Positions 1 to 9,173 of a stretch of 64,000 nt of DNA are shown here, one piece after another. The DNA comes from a virus. Below the pieces are notes generated by a model that did not search any database, was not told where the DNA came from, and worked only from the letters and a program-made list of their open reading frames with translations. The DNA is taken from positions 1 to 64,000 of the IMG/VR virus record IMGVR_UViG_3300008954_000034; one strand, 5' to 3'. Position numbers and translations under genes: made by a program. Positions within the stretch are counted from its first letter, which is position 1, and every line of letters starts with the position of its first letter.

Positions 1-436
1 GGGCACGGGAAAGGAACACGTCGAACAGGTCGGTTCCCCACACCCACGCGACCTGACTTTCCAACCGCATGGCTTCCTTAGCCAGCACGGCAGCGAGGGC
101 TGTCTTTGCGGCACCGTGGTCCTTGGACCAGAGCAGTAACCCAGCGCCCTCTGAAATCACATCCGGGAGAGACTTAAGCCAAAGACGGATCTGGCCGACC
201 GCCACCGAGTTCTTCTTCTTGTACTCGGAAGTTAACATGGAGAAGTCGAAGTCCCAGAAACGGGGAGGAACGCCGACCTCGAGAAGCGCCATAAAAGACT
301 TGAGCTTCTTCATGCACTCGCAGTCAGAGAATCGTCCCTTCTCCCCACTGAAGGAGACTTGGTAACCTCTCCCCTCGCACAGGTCGCAGGACTCAACTAT
401 CTCCTTGCGAAGTTCATCTACGGTCGGTAGTGGCAT
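1..436 (-). CDS. DnaC-like helicase loader / ATPase, 3' end outside window
   Basis: The reading frame starts with ATG at 436 and runs off the left edge, giving 145 residues. A cysteine cluster near the N-terminus (CDLC at about residues 17-20, then CEC at about 39-41) suggests a zinc-binding element. At about residues 98-112 comes GLLLWSKDHGAAKT, which aligns with the P-loop of DnaC/DnaI-type helicase loaders; the lysine and threonine are kept but the usual GxGKT is GAAKT. Such proteins load the replicative helicase on DNA. The gene lies downstream of a sigma factor and a helicase, which fits the start of a replication block. An IstB-like ATPase is an alternative. The family call is fairly sure; activity is uncertain because of the altered P-loop. 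Confidence 0.65.
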   Translation of the reverse strand, partial: MPLPTVDELRKEIVESCDLCEGRGYQVSFSGEKGRFSDCECMKKLKSFMALLEVGVPPRFWDFDFSMLTSEYKKKNSVAVGQIRLWLKSLPDVISEGAGLLLWSKDHGAAKTALAAVLAKEAMRLESQVAWVWGTDLFDVFLSRA

Positions 437-584
437 CTAGTCCTTTCTGCGCTTCAGTAATGGCCCGCATTAATGGCTCCCTATAACATAACTAATTCAG
501 TACACCATATAGCCATTGAATTTTTCATTGCATGTACATTTTGAATTGTGAATAGTTGCGTAGCAGTCACCAGCTAGGACATGT

Positions 585-1124
585 TCAGTTACCCATCCCC
601 ATTCTGCTGAGTTTATCTTGTGTATCTTGATCTATTGATATACCCTTAACTTCAGTTTTCTTCTGACGACGTTTACCCTTACCTGACCTCATGTCTCTAC
701 GGCATAAGTTGAACATGCTAATGTTCCAAAGATACTTAATCTCCGGAACCCGTCCAGACTTAAAAAGAGGATCATCTGTGAAAAGATAGAATACGTAATC
801 TCGCATCGCCTCAGGTGCCAGCTCGTTGTTGTTCATGAACATTGTAATCTTACCAGCAACGTACGTCCTGTTCCTGAACTGAGATTCGTACGTTTCATGC
901 AGATGCTCCTTGTACAGACTTTCGAAGTAGGTTATAAACTCACTACCCTTCCACCCGGACACGTCAGCTGCTGTTGACACGGCTTCCTTCTTAGCCGTCT
1001 CCTTCGCTGCCTTACTCTGTAGATCTTCAACTTGCTGTTCAAGCTCGATCACGTATCCAACAAGATCAATAACAAATGGATCAATACCACGATATCGCTC
1101 TCGAATAAGATCTTCGTTAGCCAC
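585..1124 (-). CDS. Unknown protein with N-terminal coiled coil and basic C-terminus
   Basis: It has 179 residues and starts at GTG (1124), overlapping the end of the helicase gene by 8 bases; a GGTGG lies six bases before the start. Residues 20-50 are rich in Leu, Gln, Glu and Lys and look like a coiled coil. Residues 60-140 form a mixed helical region with many aromatics. Residues 140-165 are strongly basic, which suggests nucleic acid binding. I do not recognise the family. Its place between a helicase and a helicase loader suggests a DNA replication or recombination role, but that is inference from position only. Confidence 0.6.
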   Translation of the reverse strand: MANEDLIRERYRGIDPFVIDLVGYVIELEQQVEDLQSKAAKETAKKEAVSTAADVSGWKGSEFITYFESLYKEHLHETYESQFRNRTYVAGKITMFMNNNELAPEAMRDYVFYLFTDDPLFKSGRVPEIKYLWNISMFNLCRRDMRSGKGKRRQKKTEVKGISIDQDTQDKLSRMGMGN

Positions 1125-2634
1125 TTAGTGCCACCAAGTTTCTGAACCGAACAATCAAACGGGTTCGGAAGTCCCTGATCTGGACGTTGAACATCGGCTC
1201 CGCATTATAAAATTCTAGTCTCCGCTTCGAATGCTTACTAAGATGTTTCTCTTCATGTATAAAGTCAACGAAGGTGCCTCTCGTCTTTCCCGGGGCAGGA
1301 GTCATCATCCGCATCCTCTGAAAGATACGTCTGGAGTCCTGTCCGCCGTCAGCGTTGATACCAACATCAAGGGTTGGAATGTCAATCCCCTCGTTGATCA
1401 CGTTGCTGACTATGCACATAAGACGCTTCTCTGCCAGCCTTTTATAGGCGTTCTGGCGGATTGCTCCGCGCTCGCTCCCGGTTATCGCCACAGCCCCGTG
1501 AATCCGCTTTGCCAGCTCACGTGTGTGCTGGACCTGCGTCGTCATAATTGCGACGCTACGGCCCCGCTTAATACTGGCTCGAGCAAAGCCAACGATCATG
1601 TACGTCTTAATAGGGTTGTTAGCAACGGCGGCGGAATAGATACTAGTGTAGTGCCCGGCGTAACAGAATATACGAGGTAACTTATACATTATGATATCAA
1701 CTGGAAGCAGGTGCCCTCGTTTGATCATCCACGAGTACCGCTTCCGGTAAATGATAGGCCCGACAACCTCTTCAAGTAGTAGATCTGAGTTATCATCGGT
1801 CCATGGAGTACCTGAAAGACCCATGACACAGAACGCTTTTCGCATCTGGCGAGCGGCCTTACGATAACTCGCTGCCGTCCCATGATGAATTTCATCCCAG
1901 ATCACAACCTGAGCGCTGGATAGTAGTTTAACAACTGACGCCTTCCGCGCCAGTGACTTCTCAATCTTATCCCAGCGATCACGTTTCTCGTATTTGATCC
2001 GGTAAGCAGCACTGACCGACTGAATAGTCAGGACAGTGATACCCTGTATATTAGTTTCGCCGTCACCGACAATACCAATCTCCTCGTCCAGCACCTCTTC
2101 AAGTGCATCCCGTGTCTGCCGAGCCAGATCAATACGTTCTACAATAAACACGGCGGGACGGAACTCGTAAAGCTGGTCGAGTAGCCCTGCGGCGATTCGA
2201 GTCTTGCCGGTCCTTGGGGGGAGGTGAATGATGCCACGTGGGAATGGAATGCCTAACTCTTGATGAGTAAGTAGTGCCCGGATGGCTTCCTGCTGGTAGT
2301 CACGTAGATCACCCCAAGTTGGTCGTCCGTCGTCAAGCTGGTAGTACGGCAAGTCGCGGACGTCGGTGACTTCAAAGTCGGTGGAGTTTCGAATTGCAGA
2401 CGAAGTTCTGGAGAGAAGACCAAGGCGGAAAGAGTGGTTCTTCGACATGAGATTGGTAAACCCATCCCATTTCTTAGATTGATAAGCGCTGGAGAACCAG
2501 AACGAGCTCCGGCGAAAAGCGAGAGACTTCTTTACAAGGCGGAGGATAGCTTTCTCATCCTTGGTGAAGTTCTCGTTACTTCCGTCGTCAGCGGTTACCT
2601 TTACTACGTCTCGTCCGACTATGACCTTGGCCAT
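1117..2634 (-). CDS. Superfamily 2 DNA/RNA helicase (UvsW/DEAD-like)
   Basis: It has 505 residues. The Walker A motif is PPRTGKTR, motif II is DEIHHG, motif III is SGTPW, and motif VI is represented by QDSRRIFQRMRM near the C-terminus. These are the ordered motifs of SF2 helicases; T4 UvsW, which remodels stalled forks and R-loops, is the closest phage parallel I know. I chose ATG at 2634, just after the stop of the sigma gene, over an in-frame TTG at 2661. It sits between the sigma factor and a probable DNA-metabolism gene. The superfamily is certain from the motifs; the exact role is inferred. Confidence 0.85.
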   Translation of the reverse strand: MAKVIVGRDVVKVTADDGSNENFTKDEKAILRLVKKSLAFRRSSFWFSSAYQSKKWDGFTNLMSKNHSFRLGLLSRTSSAIRNSTDFEVTDVRDLPYYQLDDGRPTWGDLRDYQQEAIRALLTHQELGIPFPRGIIHLPPRTGKTRIAAGLLDQLYEFRPAVFIVERIDLARQTRDALEEVLDEEIGIVGDGETNIQGITVLTIQSVSAAYRIKYEKRDRWDKIEKSLARKASVVKLLSSAQVVIWDEIHHGTAASYRKAARQMRKAFCVMGLSGTPWTDDNSDLLLEEVVGPIIYRKRYSWMIKRGHLLPVDIIMYKLPRIFCYAGHYTSIYSAAVANNPIKTYMIVGFARASIKRGRSVAIMTTQVQHTRELAKRIHGAVAITGSERGAIRQNAYKRLAEKRLMCIVSNVINEGIDIPTLDVGINADGGQDSRRIFQRMRMMTPAPGKTRGTFVDFIHEEKHLSKHSKRRLEFYNAEPMFNVQIRDFRTRLIVRFRNLVALSG

Positions 2635-2635
2635 G

Positions 2636-3298
2636 TCAAACCCAATCCTCCACAGGTCCAACCGTCTCTTTTAACGACACAAGTGCCTTTCTCTTCAGGC
2701 GAGCCACCCAGTTAGATGTACATCCTAAATCGTCTGCGATCTCCTGCGTGGAACGTTCATCCGCATTATACATCTGGCGGAGAACCTCCTTCTGCTTTGG
2801 ACTGATGTCGCCATTGGTCATGGACAGCATAACCTCGAGGACATCCTTCTCTTGGAGTGCTTTCGCAATGAGAGTGTCGTGCTGGGAAAAGTAGGGAGAA
2901 TCATCTGGTAAGTCAAGGTCGCTCATAGATCTCCGCGACCACGTCTCCTCTCGCTTCCACAAGCTCGCCATGGCGTCTCGAATCCACCAGTACCCGTATG
3001 ACATGTAACGAACACCGTGGCCGAGATCGAATCGGTCGATTCCAACTATGTCACCAAAGACCCCCTCTTGCACGAGGTCGGAAAGGAGTGGGTGGTTGTA
3101 ACTAGTTTGCTTAATCGCTATTTGTACGATGAGGGGGTAGTGCAGGGTAATCAGTTTATTTCGTGATTCAATGTTCCCCCGCTTGGCCCCCCAAATCAAA
3201 AGGTGCTCGTGAATCGGACGAGGGGGAGTTATGTTAATCCCGCTCAACAGCGTGGAAGACTGATTCCATAGATGCCCGTTTTTCCGACCAGAAAGCAC
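2636..3298 (-). CDS. Sigma-70 family RNA polymerase sigma factor
   Basis: It has 220 residues and a GTG start, with GGAG six bases before it. Region 2 is clear: DLVQEGVFGDIVGIDRFD followed by RYMSYGYWWIRDAM, the core-binding and -10 melting part. Region 4 is clear as SPKQKEVLRQMYNADERST then a helix-turn-helix with EIADDLGCTSNWVARLKRKA, which would contact a -35 box or an activator. The spacing between the regions is short, as in alternative sigma factors. A phage sigma usually redirects host RNA polymerase to phage promoters. It is a candidate reader of the CTATCATT promoters in this window; that link is inference. Confidence 0.9.
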   Translation of the reverse strand: MLSGRKNGHLWNQSSTLLSGINITPPRPIHEHLLIWGAKRGNIESRNKLITLHYPLIVQIAIKQTSYNHPLLSDLVQEGVFGDIVGIDRFDLGHGVRYMSYGYWWIRDAMASLWKREETWSRRSMSDLDLPDDSPYFSQHDTLIAKALQEKDVLEVMLSMTNGDISPKQKEVLRQMYNADERSTQEIADDLGCTSNWVARLKRKALVSLKETVGPVEDWV

Positions 3299-3309
3299 AG
3301 ACTTCTCCG

Positions 3310-3591
3310 CTAACTTGGTATGTAAAGTGCTTGAACAACATCACCTGCCTTCGTGTACCCGGTCATGATGATCGAAGTAGAATCGAGAGTGTACTCTAGA
3401 CTACAGTGAAAGATACCATTCCGGAAAACAGTCATGGAGTCTGGGTTGGGGGCGTACGTAAGTACGAAGGTCTCACCAGTTGTTGCTCCAGTTGCTGTAA
3501 AGAACTGGCGCTGGGGGAGCTTCAGTGGGCCTTCTGCGGTTGCAGTGGCGGCGCGGGCTTGTTCATCAAGTCTGAGTTTTGTCTCCGCCAC
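3310..3591 (-). CDS. Small tail/baseplate-like protein
   Basis: About 93 residues if it starts at GTG (3591), which has GAGG six bases upstream; an in-frame TTG at 3618 would add nine residues but has a poor ribosome site. The C-terminal half is beta-rich, with a PNPDSMTVFRNGIF stretch like the 'NG' hairpins common in phage fibre proteins. It is the last gene of the tail-fibre series, just before the sigma factor. The function is not recognised; a virion role is inferred from position and composition. Confidence 0.6.
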   Translation of the reverse strand: MAETKLRLDEQARAATATAEGPLKLPQRQFFTATGATTGETFVLTYAPNPDSMTVFRNGIFHCSLEYTLDSTSIIMTGYTKAGDVVQALYIPS

Positions 3592-3672
3592 TGTAGTCCT
3601 CGTTGCTTGGTAACCCAAATCCGTAACTACTCACGGCAAATATACCAAGCAATTATAACTAAATGCACATTA

Positions 3673-4362
3673 TCAAGAAGCGTAGTAATCGATAACCACC
3701 GCCTCATTTTCATCGATGGTTCTAACGAATGTTATTGTTTTGTCACCATCAAAGGTAAAGTCACCCGGGGGTCTTACCCTTAATCCATTCACATGAACAC
3801 GGAGAGTTGATTCTCTAGCAGTTTGAGAAAGAACAAAGTCTTTCTGACCGCCAGAAGCGATATTACCGGTAAAATCTTGGCTGTATTCCGTGTTCGCAGT
3901 CGATGATTGGAGTGTGTAAGAAGCTGCATAGGGAGATATTGCACTAAACTCCCAGTACATTACACCTAACGATCTAGCTGTACCATCAGTCCCGATTGGA
4001 TTGATTAGGTACCAGTACCGTTGTGTGTATCCAGTTGCGCCTGCGTCATAGCAGGTTCCTGTGGATGTGGCTGCGCCAAAGTAGGGAGAGAATGGCTGTG
4101 CTGGTACGGTCTTTATGTACGTCCAAAGACCTGATCCGGAAGCTGGAATTGTGGCTGGGTCGCCTGTACTCTGCGCTGCTCGGTAAACGTCAAAGGCAAC
4201 GGGTGCGGACTCAACACCACCAGACGTAGTCCACGACCAGTCAACCCGAACAGCCTCAAGCTCCCCGAATGCGGCCAGTGTGTCAAATGACCCGAGAGGC
4301 TCGGAGTACCCGATCTTCTTGGCGTAGTACTGCTTACCACCTGTTCGTCTGGTAGTTAACAT
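3673..4362 (-). CDS. Tail-fibre or baseplate protein with fibronectin-like part
   Basis: It has 229 residues. Residues 30-160 are beta-rich with an FNIII-like pattern (VDWSWTTSG, FDVYRAA, YWYLINPIG). The C-terminus has STLRVHVNGLRVRPPGDFTF and then TITF, a pattern common in receptor-side fibre proteins. The ATG follows directly after the stop of the previous gene, with AAGG eight bases before it. It belongs to a run of five beta-rich genes from 3.3 to 10.7 kb. An exact counterpart is not recognised. Confidence 0.65.
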   Translation of the reverse strand: MLTTRRTGGKQYYAKKIGYSEPLGSFDTLAAFGELEAVRVDWSWTTSGGVESAPVAFDVYRAAQSTGDPATIPASGSGLWTYIKTVPAQPFSPYFGAATSTGTCYDAGATGYTQRYWYLINPIGTDGTARSLGVMYWEFSAISPYAASYTLQSSTANTEYSQDFTGNIASGGQKDFVLSQTARESTLRVHVNGLRVRPPGDFTFDGDKTITFVRTIDENEAVVIDYYAS

Positions 4363-5205
4363 CTATTCTACCTTCAAGTACAATCCGTACCCTGAACACC
4401 AGCTTTCGTTATCAGCCCACAACCTAGAGTATATGATATTGTCCTCAAGGTTGAGCACAGAGAATACTTTGCTGGTATCTTCAAACGTGTCGAAGAAACC
4501 GATACGCGCCCATTTGAGCGATTCAAGCTGGATGGTATAAAGTGCCCGCTCCTCCTGATTCACAACGGCGCTGAACTTCTTATCGAGAATCGTGCTTGGA
4601 ACCCCTGCAATGTAGTTCTGTATGATCTCCTTACCAGACTTAACCACATAGCTTCCGGGCGGTAAGTAGGTCTCCCAAACCCCACGACTGTCGCTGTAAG
4701 CCGACGAGACAAGCCGGTCAGTGACGATATTATGGAAGTCAATTCTACGACCAGAGAGACCTCGCCCTACAGTTGGGACTCGACCCGGAAACACATACAG
4801 CCTATCCCTGTAGCTAACAATCCGCCCGGCAAAGTACTCCACGTCCTCGTTTCCAAGTGCAAGAACACGCTCACCAGCAAAGGTCATCCTGACGACCATG
4901 ATATTGGTTGAGCCAGTTACCTGTACAATTGTGTTCAGAAGATCAACCGCCGTATCCTGATCGTAAACGGTCGTCCACGTTGTTCCACTGTCGGCTGAAA
5001 CCTCAATGGTGAAGTTCTTCGATGCGTCGTTAAAGAAGTAAGACGACATCAGGAACGCGGTCACGGTATTCCACTCGTCATCGTTCCCTGACGCGTGGTC
5101 TTCATCGACATTGAAATTATACGGCGCAGAGATGTATACCAGCCCACTTGAATTGATGACTGGTATTGTGTACCGATCAGATCTTGCTCGGAGTGGTGCG
5201 GCCAT
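4363..5205 (-). CDS. Probable virion (tail/fibre) protein, unknown
   Basis: It has 280 residues, beta-rich throughout, with Gly/Ser/Thr-rich loops typical of phage adhesin-side proteins. The start overlaps the previous stop as TAATG, so it is probably translated by coupling. No catalytic motif is seen. Residues 165-200 (RGVWETYLPPGSYVV) look like the small beta-sandwich repeats seen in many tail proteins. The role is inferred from the neighbours. Confidence 0.6.
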   Translation of the reverse strand: MAAPLRARSDRYTIPVINSSGLVYISAPYNFNVDEDHASGNDDEWNTVTAFLMSSYFFNDASKNFTIEVSADSGTTWTTVYDQDTAVDLLNTIVQVTGSTNIMVVRMTFAGERVLALGNEDVEYFAGRIVSYRDRLYVFPGRVPTVGRGLSGRRIDFHNIVTDRLVSSAYSDSRGVWETYLPPGSYVVKSGKEIIQNYIAGVPSTILDKKFSAVVNQEERALYTIQLESLKWARIGFFDTFEDTSKVFSVLNLEDNIIYSRLWADNESWCSGYGLYLKVE

Positions 5206-5999
5206 TAGATAGTACCAACCATGTGAACCGAGGCTCGAACGTCAATCTGGGTATTTTCATTCTTGAACTCAGCCAAGAGACCAGCTGGGCGGACCTGACT
5301 TGGGGGCCGACCTACAAACACGCTGTCGCTGTTAACTAAGTTCTCAGTGATTCCAGTGTCATCGTCTCCGAATAGGAAGTACCGCCCGTCGACGCTAGCA
5401 CCTGTCGGCGCACGTACAGACATCTCAACGTTTTCAAGGGTCGGTGCCGAAAACTGAATGCCACCGTTCTCTGCCTCCGACACAACAACAGGACTGGTGG
5501 GATCGATTACAAGAATCGCGCTCTGGATATCCGCGATAAGGTTGACAACGGATCGACTCGTCCCAGACGGGACGGTGAGGTCTGTCAGTAGAGAATAGCC
5601 TGTACCAGTTATACCAAACCAAAAGATCAGTGGTGCTGTAATATCAAGCACTCGATTATCATAGACATAGTAATTGAAGTACTCGTCGTTGACGACCGTG
5701 GTCCCAGACGCGGAGAGTGTGAGTTTTGGCGCGGTTGCCATCGAGCTAGATCGGTTCTCCTTGGTGATTACCCACATCATGGTAATCGTCTTCTCACCAT
5801 CTTTCCCTGCCCGAACGGACTCGGTGTTTGATGTAGATGCCCCCGTTGGGGATGGAACAAATACATCCACTGACTTATAAAACGTGGTGCCACTGAGACG
5901 ACTCTCAGTAGATGCAATGAACTCACCAACCTTGTCGCCACCGTCAAACGAGGTACTGGACAGCACATTTGTAGCCATGTTCGTTTTAATCGTCAGCAT
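5205..5999 (-). CDS. Probable virion (tail/fibre) protein, unknown
   Basis: It has 264 residues; ATG at 5999 has GAGG five bases upstream. It is rich in Ser, Thr and Val with few charged clusters, as expected for a beta-structured virion protein. No known domain is visible. It lies between two other structural genes with no gap, so it is likely part of the same late transcript. Confidence 0.6.
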   Translation of the reverse strand: MLTIKTNMATNVLSSTSFDGGDKVGEFIASTESRLSGTTFYKSVDVFVPSPTGASTSNTESVRAGKDGEKTITMMWVITKENRSSSMATAPKLTLSASGTTVVNDEYFNYYVYDNRVLDITAPLIFWFGITGTGYSLLTDLTVPSGTSRSVVNLIADIQSAILVIDPTSPVVVSEAENGGIQFSAPTLENVEMSVRAPTGASVDGRYFLFGDDDTGITENLVNSDSVFVGRPPSQVRPAGLLAEFKNENTQIDVRASVHMVGTI

Positions 6000-6008
6000 A
6001 CGATCCTC

Positions 6009-6446
6009 TTACGCCGGAACGTTCTTACCAATAATCAAGATCTCAACATCAATGGTCTGATCTTCATCGTTTGATATCTTGAGATACCAGTTTGCGTTCG
6101 TTGTACTGTTGAACAGAAAGTCGGAGTTGCTTTGAGGACTCCAATCCCCAACAATGGAAAACGAAGTCCCGAATGCACTCCAGAACTGCCCATCGTCTTT
6201 ATCATCAAATACACGAAACTTAGCTCGAGACGAACAGTAGACGATCACTGCCCACGTATAGTCAAAGATCTCCGCGAACTCGATGTTGACCGAGTCCCCC
6301 GAAGGAAGTGCCAAGCGCGGAGTCTGATGACTGTACTGAAGCCCGTATCGATTACTGGCCGTGACCTTAAAGTCGTCAATGGTGTCGCCAGTTGCGTTCA
6401 GCGCGTAGGTCTTCAGGGAATGTGTTATGAATAATCTCTTATCCAT
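6009..6446 (-). CDS. Small beta-rich virion protein, unknown
   Basis: It has 145 residues. Hydrophobic and polar residues alternate, and there are aromatic strands (DYTWAVIVYC, NANWYLKIS). It starts three bases after the stop codons of the 907-residue gene, with GGAG ten bases upstream. It may be a fibre-tip or jelly-roll protein. It is not recognised. Confidence 0.55.
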   Translation of the reverse strand: MDKRLFITHSLKTYALNATGDTIDDFKVTASNRYGLQYSHQTPRLALPSGDSVNIEFAEIFDYTWAVIVYCSSRAKFRVFDDKDDGQFWSAFGTSFSIVGDWSPQSNSDFLFNSTTNANWYLKISNDEDQTIDVEILIIGKNVPA

Positions 6447-6449
6447 CTA

Positions 6450-9173
6450 TTACTGGCTCCCCTCTCCAGATGTGTATTCTTGCGATTGGTTTACAACCGC
6501 AATGATCTGTGGGTTAACCCCGGCGATCTGGTTCTCGGCTATGTTCGGCGGCGTCACGTCGTTCTGCTCGTACCATGCAACCGCAAATAGTTTCAGTGTC
6601 TTGCTGGCTGTCGCCGCTGTACCGTCTATGCGAAGAGTCGCACCACCGTCGGCCTGAATGCTAAGGGTACCGGCCTGCCTGACCATCGCCCCGAGCATTG
6701 ATTGATCCCATGCAATAGCGATGTGGTCCTCAGCGTCCGGAGCACCAATCGGATGAATCTTGAAGTCAATGGTGTCCCCGGTCGGAAGGTCAGATGAATA
6801 TACAAGAATTGTCATGTACCGAACGGTGAATGAGAATGGGAAGTCGATGAGATATTCTGTCAGACCGTCGTCGGCAGGGGTCGTCCCAGTCTCGTAGGTG
6901 ATTGGGCCTAAGTTGTAAGCTGACAATCCATAGTACCCAGTGGGAACCCCAACCTCGACCAACTTGGACTGCTCGTTGCTGGAAATCTGTCCGGCCCTGT
7001 CCACCGCCCTGATCTTGGCGGAAAGAACGTCACCAGCTTGTACCGGAATTGTAAGCCGTGGTGGGACAGTGTACATCTGATATGACTCATCGTCGTCAAA
7101 TCCCGGTGTGCTGCCGTCCAGTGTATAAGCTATCTCGTAGCCAACCGCCCGAGAGAGGTTCCTCCACTTGAGGAACACGCGACCTGCGGCGATGCGATGC
7201 TGGACTTCCGGCATCACAAGTTGGTCGTTGATTCCAGCCACAATAATACGCTGAGTGCAGTAATCACTGGTCTGCCCTCTGGTGCCTACAGCTCGTACCT
7301 TAACTCCGTAGGTCACTCCCATGAGCACCGGGTTCAGCATATAGTACATTCGAGTCGGCGATTGCTGTTGGCGGACCACAGCTTCAAACGACATCTCTTT
7401 CCCAGTCCATGGGTCGGTCACAATGGGTAGCTTGTTTCCGGGGTCGGAGATGATCAGCCCACCCTGCCCGGGAAGGGTTACCAAGTTCGGAGTGCTGAGT
7501 ACATCAATAATCACCTCGTAGGATTTTGCCCCGGGGGTGACGTAGAACGTTCCTGAGTGATCTTCTCCGTCGTAGTCATAGTCAGATTGTGGTGCGCAGT
7601 AAACTGTAGACGCGGTGTTACCCGTGATCTCGTGCCAGTACACCTCAGCTGATAGACTCTCGAAGACCAAGTACCACCCAGCCAGATCCTCCGTTGTGCC
7701 GCTGTCGTTTGTCAGCGACATACTAACCGGAACTTCAAATGTCCGAGTGTCCCCGGTGGTGCTCGTCCACTGGCCACCAGCACCTTCCCAACCCCACGTG
7801 GCGGCAAGGAATGGTCCGCTGGGCTGCTGGAACGCTGGATTAGCAGACATGCGTTCCCGGGCCGTGCGAGACGTAATCAAGTTATCGTCGATGCTTTTCG
7901 GAGTGTGTTGCATGTAACCGGAGTACAACTTGAGGTTCCGTGGAATTGCAGGAGCAACTGGACCTGTATACGTTACTGCGAACACACGCTCATTGCTTGT
8001 GACCTGCCCAGCCCCGTCAACCCCGCGAACTCTGATGTACCACTTCTCGCCAACCTCGGCAAAGATCTGACTGCGGCCAGAGTAACCTGACCATTGGAGG
8101 TATGAGTAGTTTGGTGTTCCCCCAGTGATGGTAGAAGACTTATCTGCGAATACCTCGTAACGTGTGATTCCGGTTGCACTGGAATCAGTGATATCCCATG
8201 TGAGTTCAATACCCCAGTGCAGCTGGTTTGAATCCACTGACGGCATCGTTGACGTACTCACCGCCCCAGCTGTTATTGTAGACGACGTGCGTCCGCTGCC
8301 CACAATGGGGACAGGACCAGCACTGACCGCATGAACCTCAGCCTCCCACTTCGTACCCGGCTGTAGCCCGTAGAAAGTGGTGCCGTTGAGCGCACTGGAC
8401 CCTCGGATGAACTGGGTCTGGGTGGTGCCTGAGGGTGATGACGCGCCGTTAGTGTCATATTCATTCAACTTGACAAAGTACCCAAAAACACCGTCCTCGT
8501 GCCACGAGTTAGGCCAAGTCACAGTGACGTACGCCGTCGACACCCCGTTACCAGTCGCCTTGTCAAATGAGTACAGAATGTTCTCGGAGTCGAGACCCGT
8601 AACAAGAGTGGCATAGGCTGGCCTTGTTGGTATCTCGGTATTCGACATGCTGAGAATGCGACGACCCGTGGACTGGTCGGTTAGGCTATCAATGGTAATA
8701 TTATCACCAGCATCAATTTCTTTGATCGCACCAAGAACAACCTCGGTCAAAACCCCTGTCGAGTTGGAAAGAGCAAAGGCAGTACTTCCGGACGCAGTCC
8801 CCCGACGCGTTGCATGATCTTCACCGGTGATTTGATGGGTTCGTGTACTCGAGTCAACGACAACCTTCTGCATCACAATGTATGTCGTACCGGTTGCGAA
8901 CATGGACGCCGTAGTCAAACCAGTAATTGACCCACCTGTGCTGTATAGGTAGTCTCCACCCGGGGTGTAAGCACCCCCAGCAGATATGTCAATGGTTCCG
9001 GCAACAGTCGACGTCGGCTTCAAAACATCGTCTGAAACGGTGTCGGCAACAATTCCCGGTTCGCGGTAAGTTTGATTCCAACGACGGAGAATATCATCGT
9101 TCAGATATTCCTGAAGGGTAGTAAGATCGTCAGAATAAAACTCCACTCCGTCTGGAAAAAGTACCTTATTCAT
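6450..9173 (-). CDS. Large tail-fibre/baseplate protein with three fibronectin III-like domains
   Basis: It has 907 residues. The N-terminal 160 residues resemble the baseplate-attachment end of phage fibres (LQEYLNDDILRRWNQTYREP, then Gly-rich strands). FNIII-like domains are seen at about 180-300 (WEAEVHAVSAG), 310-400 (WYIRVRGVDGAGQV) and 655-745 (SAKIRAVDRAGQI). The C-terminal 160 residues form a separate beta domain that may bind the receptor. The start overlaps the previous gene by four bases, and a CTATCATT promoter core lies 32 bases upstream inside that gene. Fibre or wedge-associated identity is inferred from the domains and place. Confidence 0.75.
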   Translation of the reverse strand: MNKVLFPDGVEFYSDDLTTLQEYLNDDILRRWNQTYREPGIVADTVSDDVLKPTSTVAGTIDISAGGAYTPGGDYLYSTGGSITGLTTASMFATGTTYIVMQKVVVDSSTRTHQITGEDHATRRGTASGSTAFALSNSTGVLTEVVLGAIKEIDAGDNITIDSLTDQSTGRRILSMSNTEIPTRPAYATLVTGLDSENILYSFDKATGNGVSTAYVTVTWPNSWHEDGVFGYFVKLNEYDTNGASSPSGTTQTQFIRGSSALNGTTFYGLQPGTKWEAEVHAVSAGPVPIVGSGRTSSTITAGAVSTSTMPSVDSNQLHWGIELTWDITDSSATGITRYEVFADKSSTITGGTPNYSYLQWSGYSGRSQIFAEVGEKWYIRVRGVDGAGQVTSNERVFAVTYTGPVAPAIPRNLKLYSGYMQHTPKSIDDNLITSRTARERMSANPAFQQPSGPFLAATWGWEGAGGQWTSTTGDTRTFEVPVSMSLTNDSGTTEDLAGWYLVFESLSAEVYWHEITGNTASTVYCAPQSDYDYDGEDHSGTFYVTPGAKSYEVIIDVLSTPNLVTLPGQGGLIISDPGNKLPIVTDPWTGKEMSFEAVVRQQQSPTRMYYMLNPVLMGVTYGVKVRAVGTRGQTSDYCTQRIIVAGINDQLVMPEVQHRIAAGRVFLKWRNLSRAVGYEIAYTLDGSTPGFDDDESYQMYTVPPRLTIPVQAGDVLSAKIRAVDRAGQISSNEQSKLVEVGVPTGYYGLSAYNLGPITYETGTTPADDGLTEYLIDFPFSFTVRYMTILVYSSDLPTGDTIDFKIHPIGAPDAEDHIAIAWDQSMLGAMVRQAGTLSIQADGGATLRIDGTAATASKTLKLFAVAWYEQNDVTPPNIAENQIAGVNPQIIAVVNQSQEYTSGEGSQ

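Noticed and set aside
69-365. 98-residue plus-strand frame at the left edge
   Set aside because: The minus strand codes a helicase-loader-like protein across the same bases with a better pattern.
3619-3672. Promoter TTGATA with TATAAT upstream of the 3310-3591 gene
   Set aside because: The boxes are only 13 bases apart, too close for a sigma-70 promoter.
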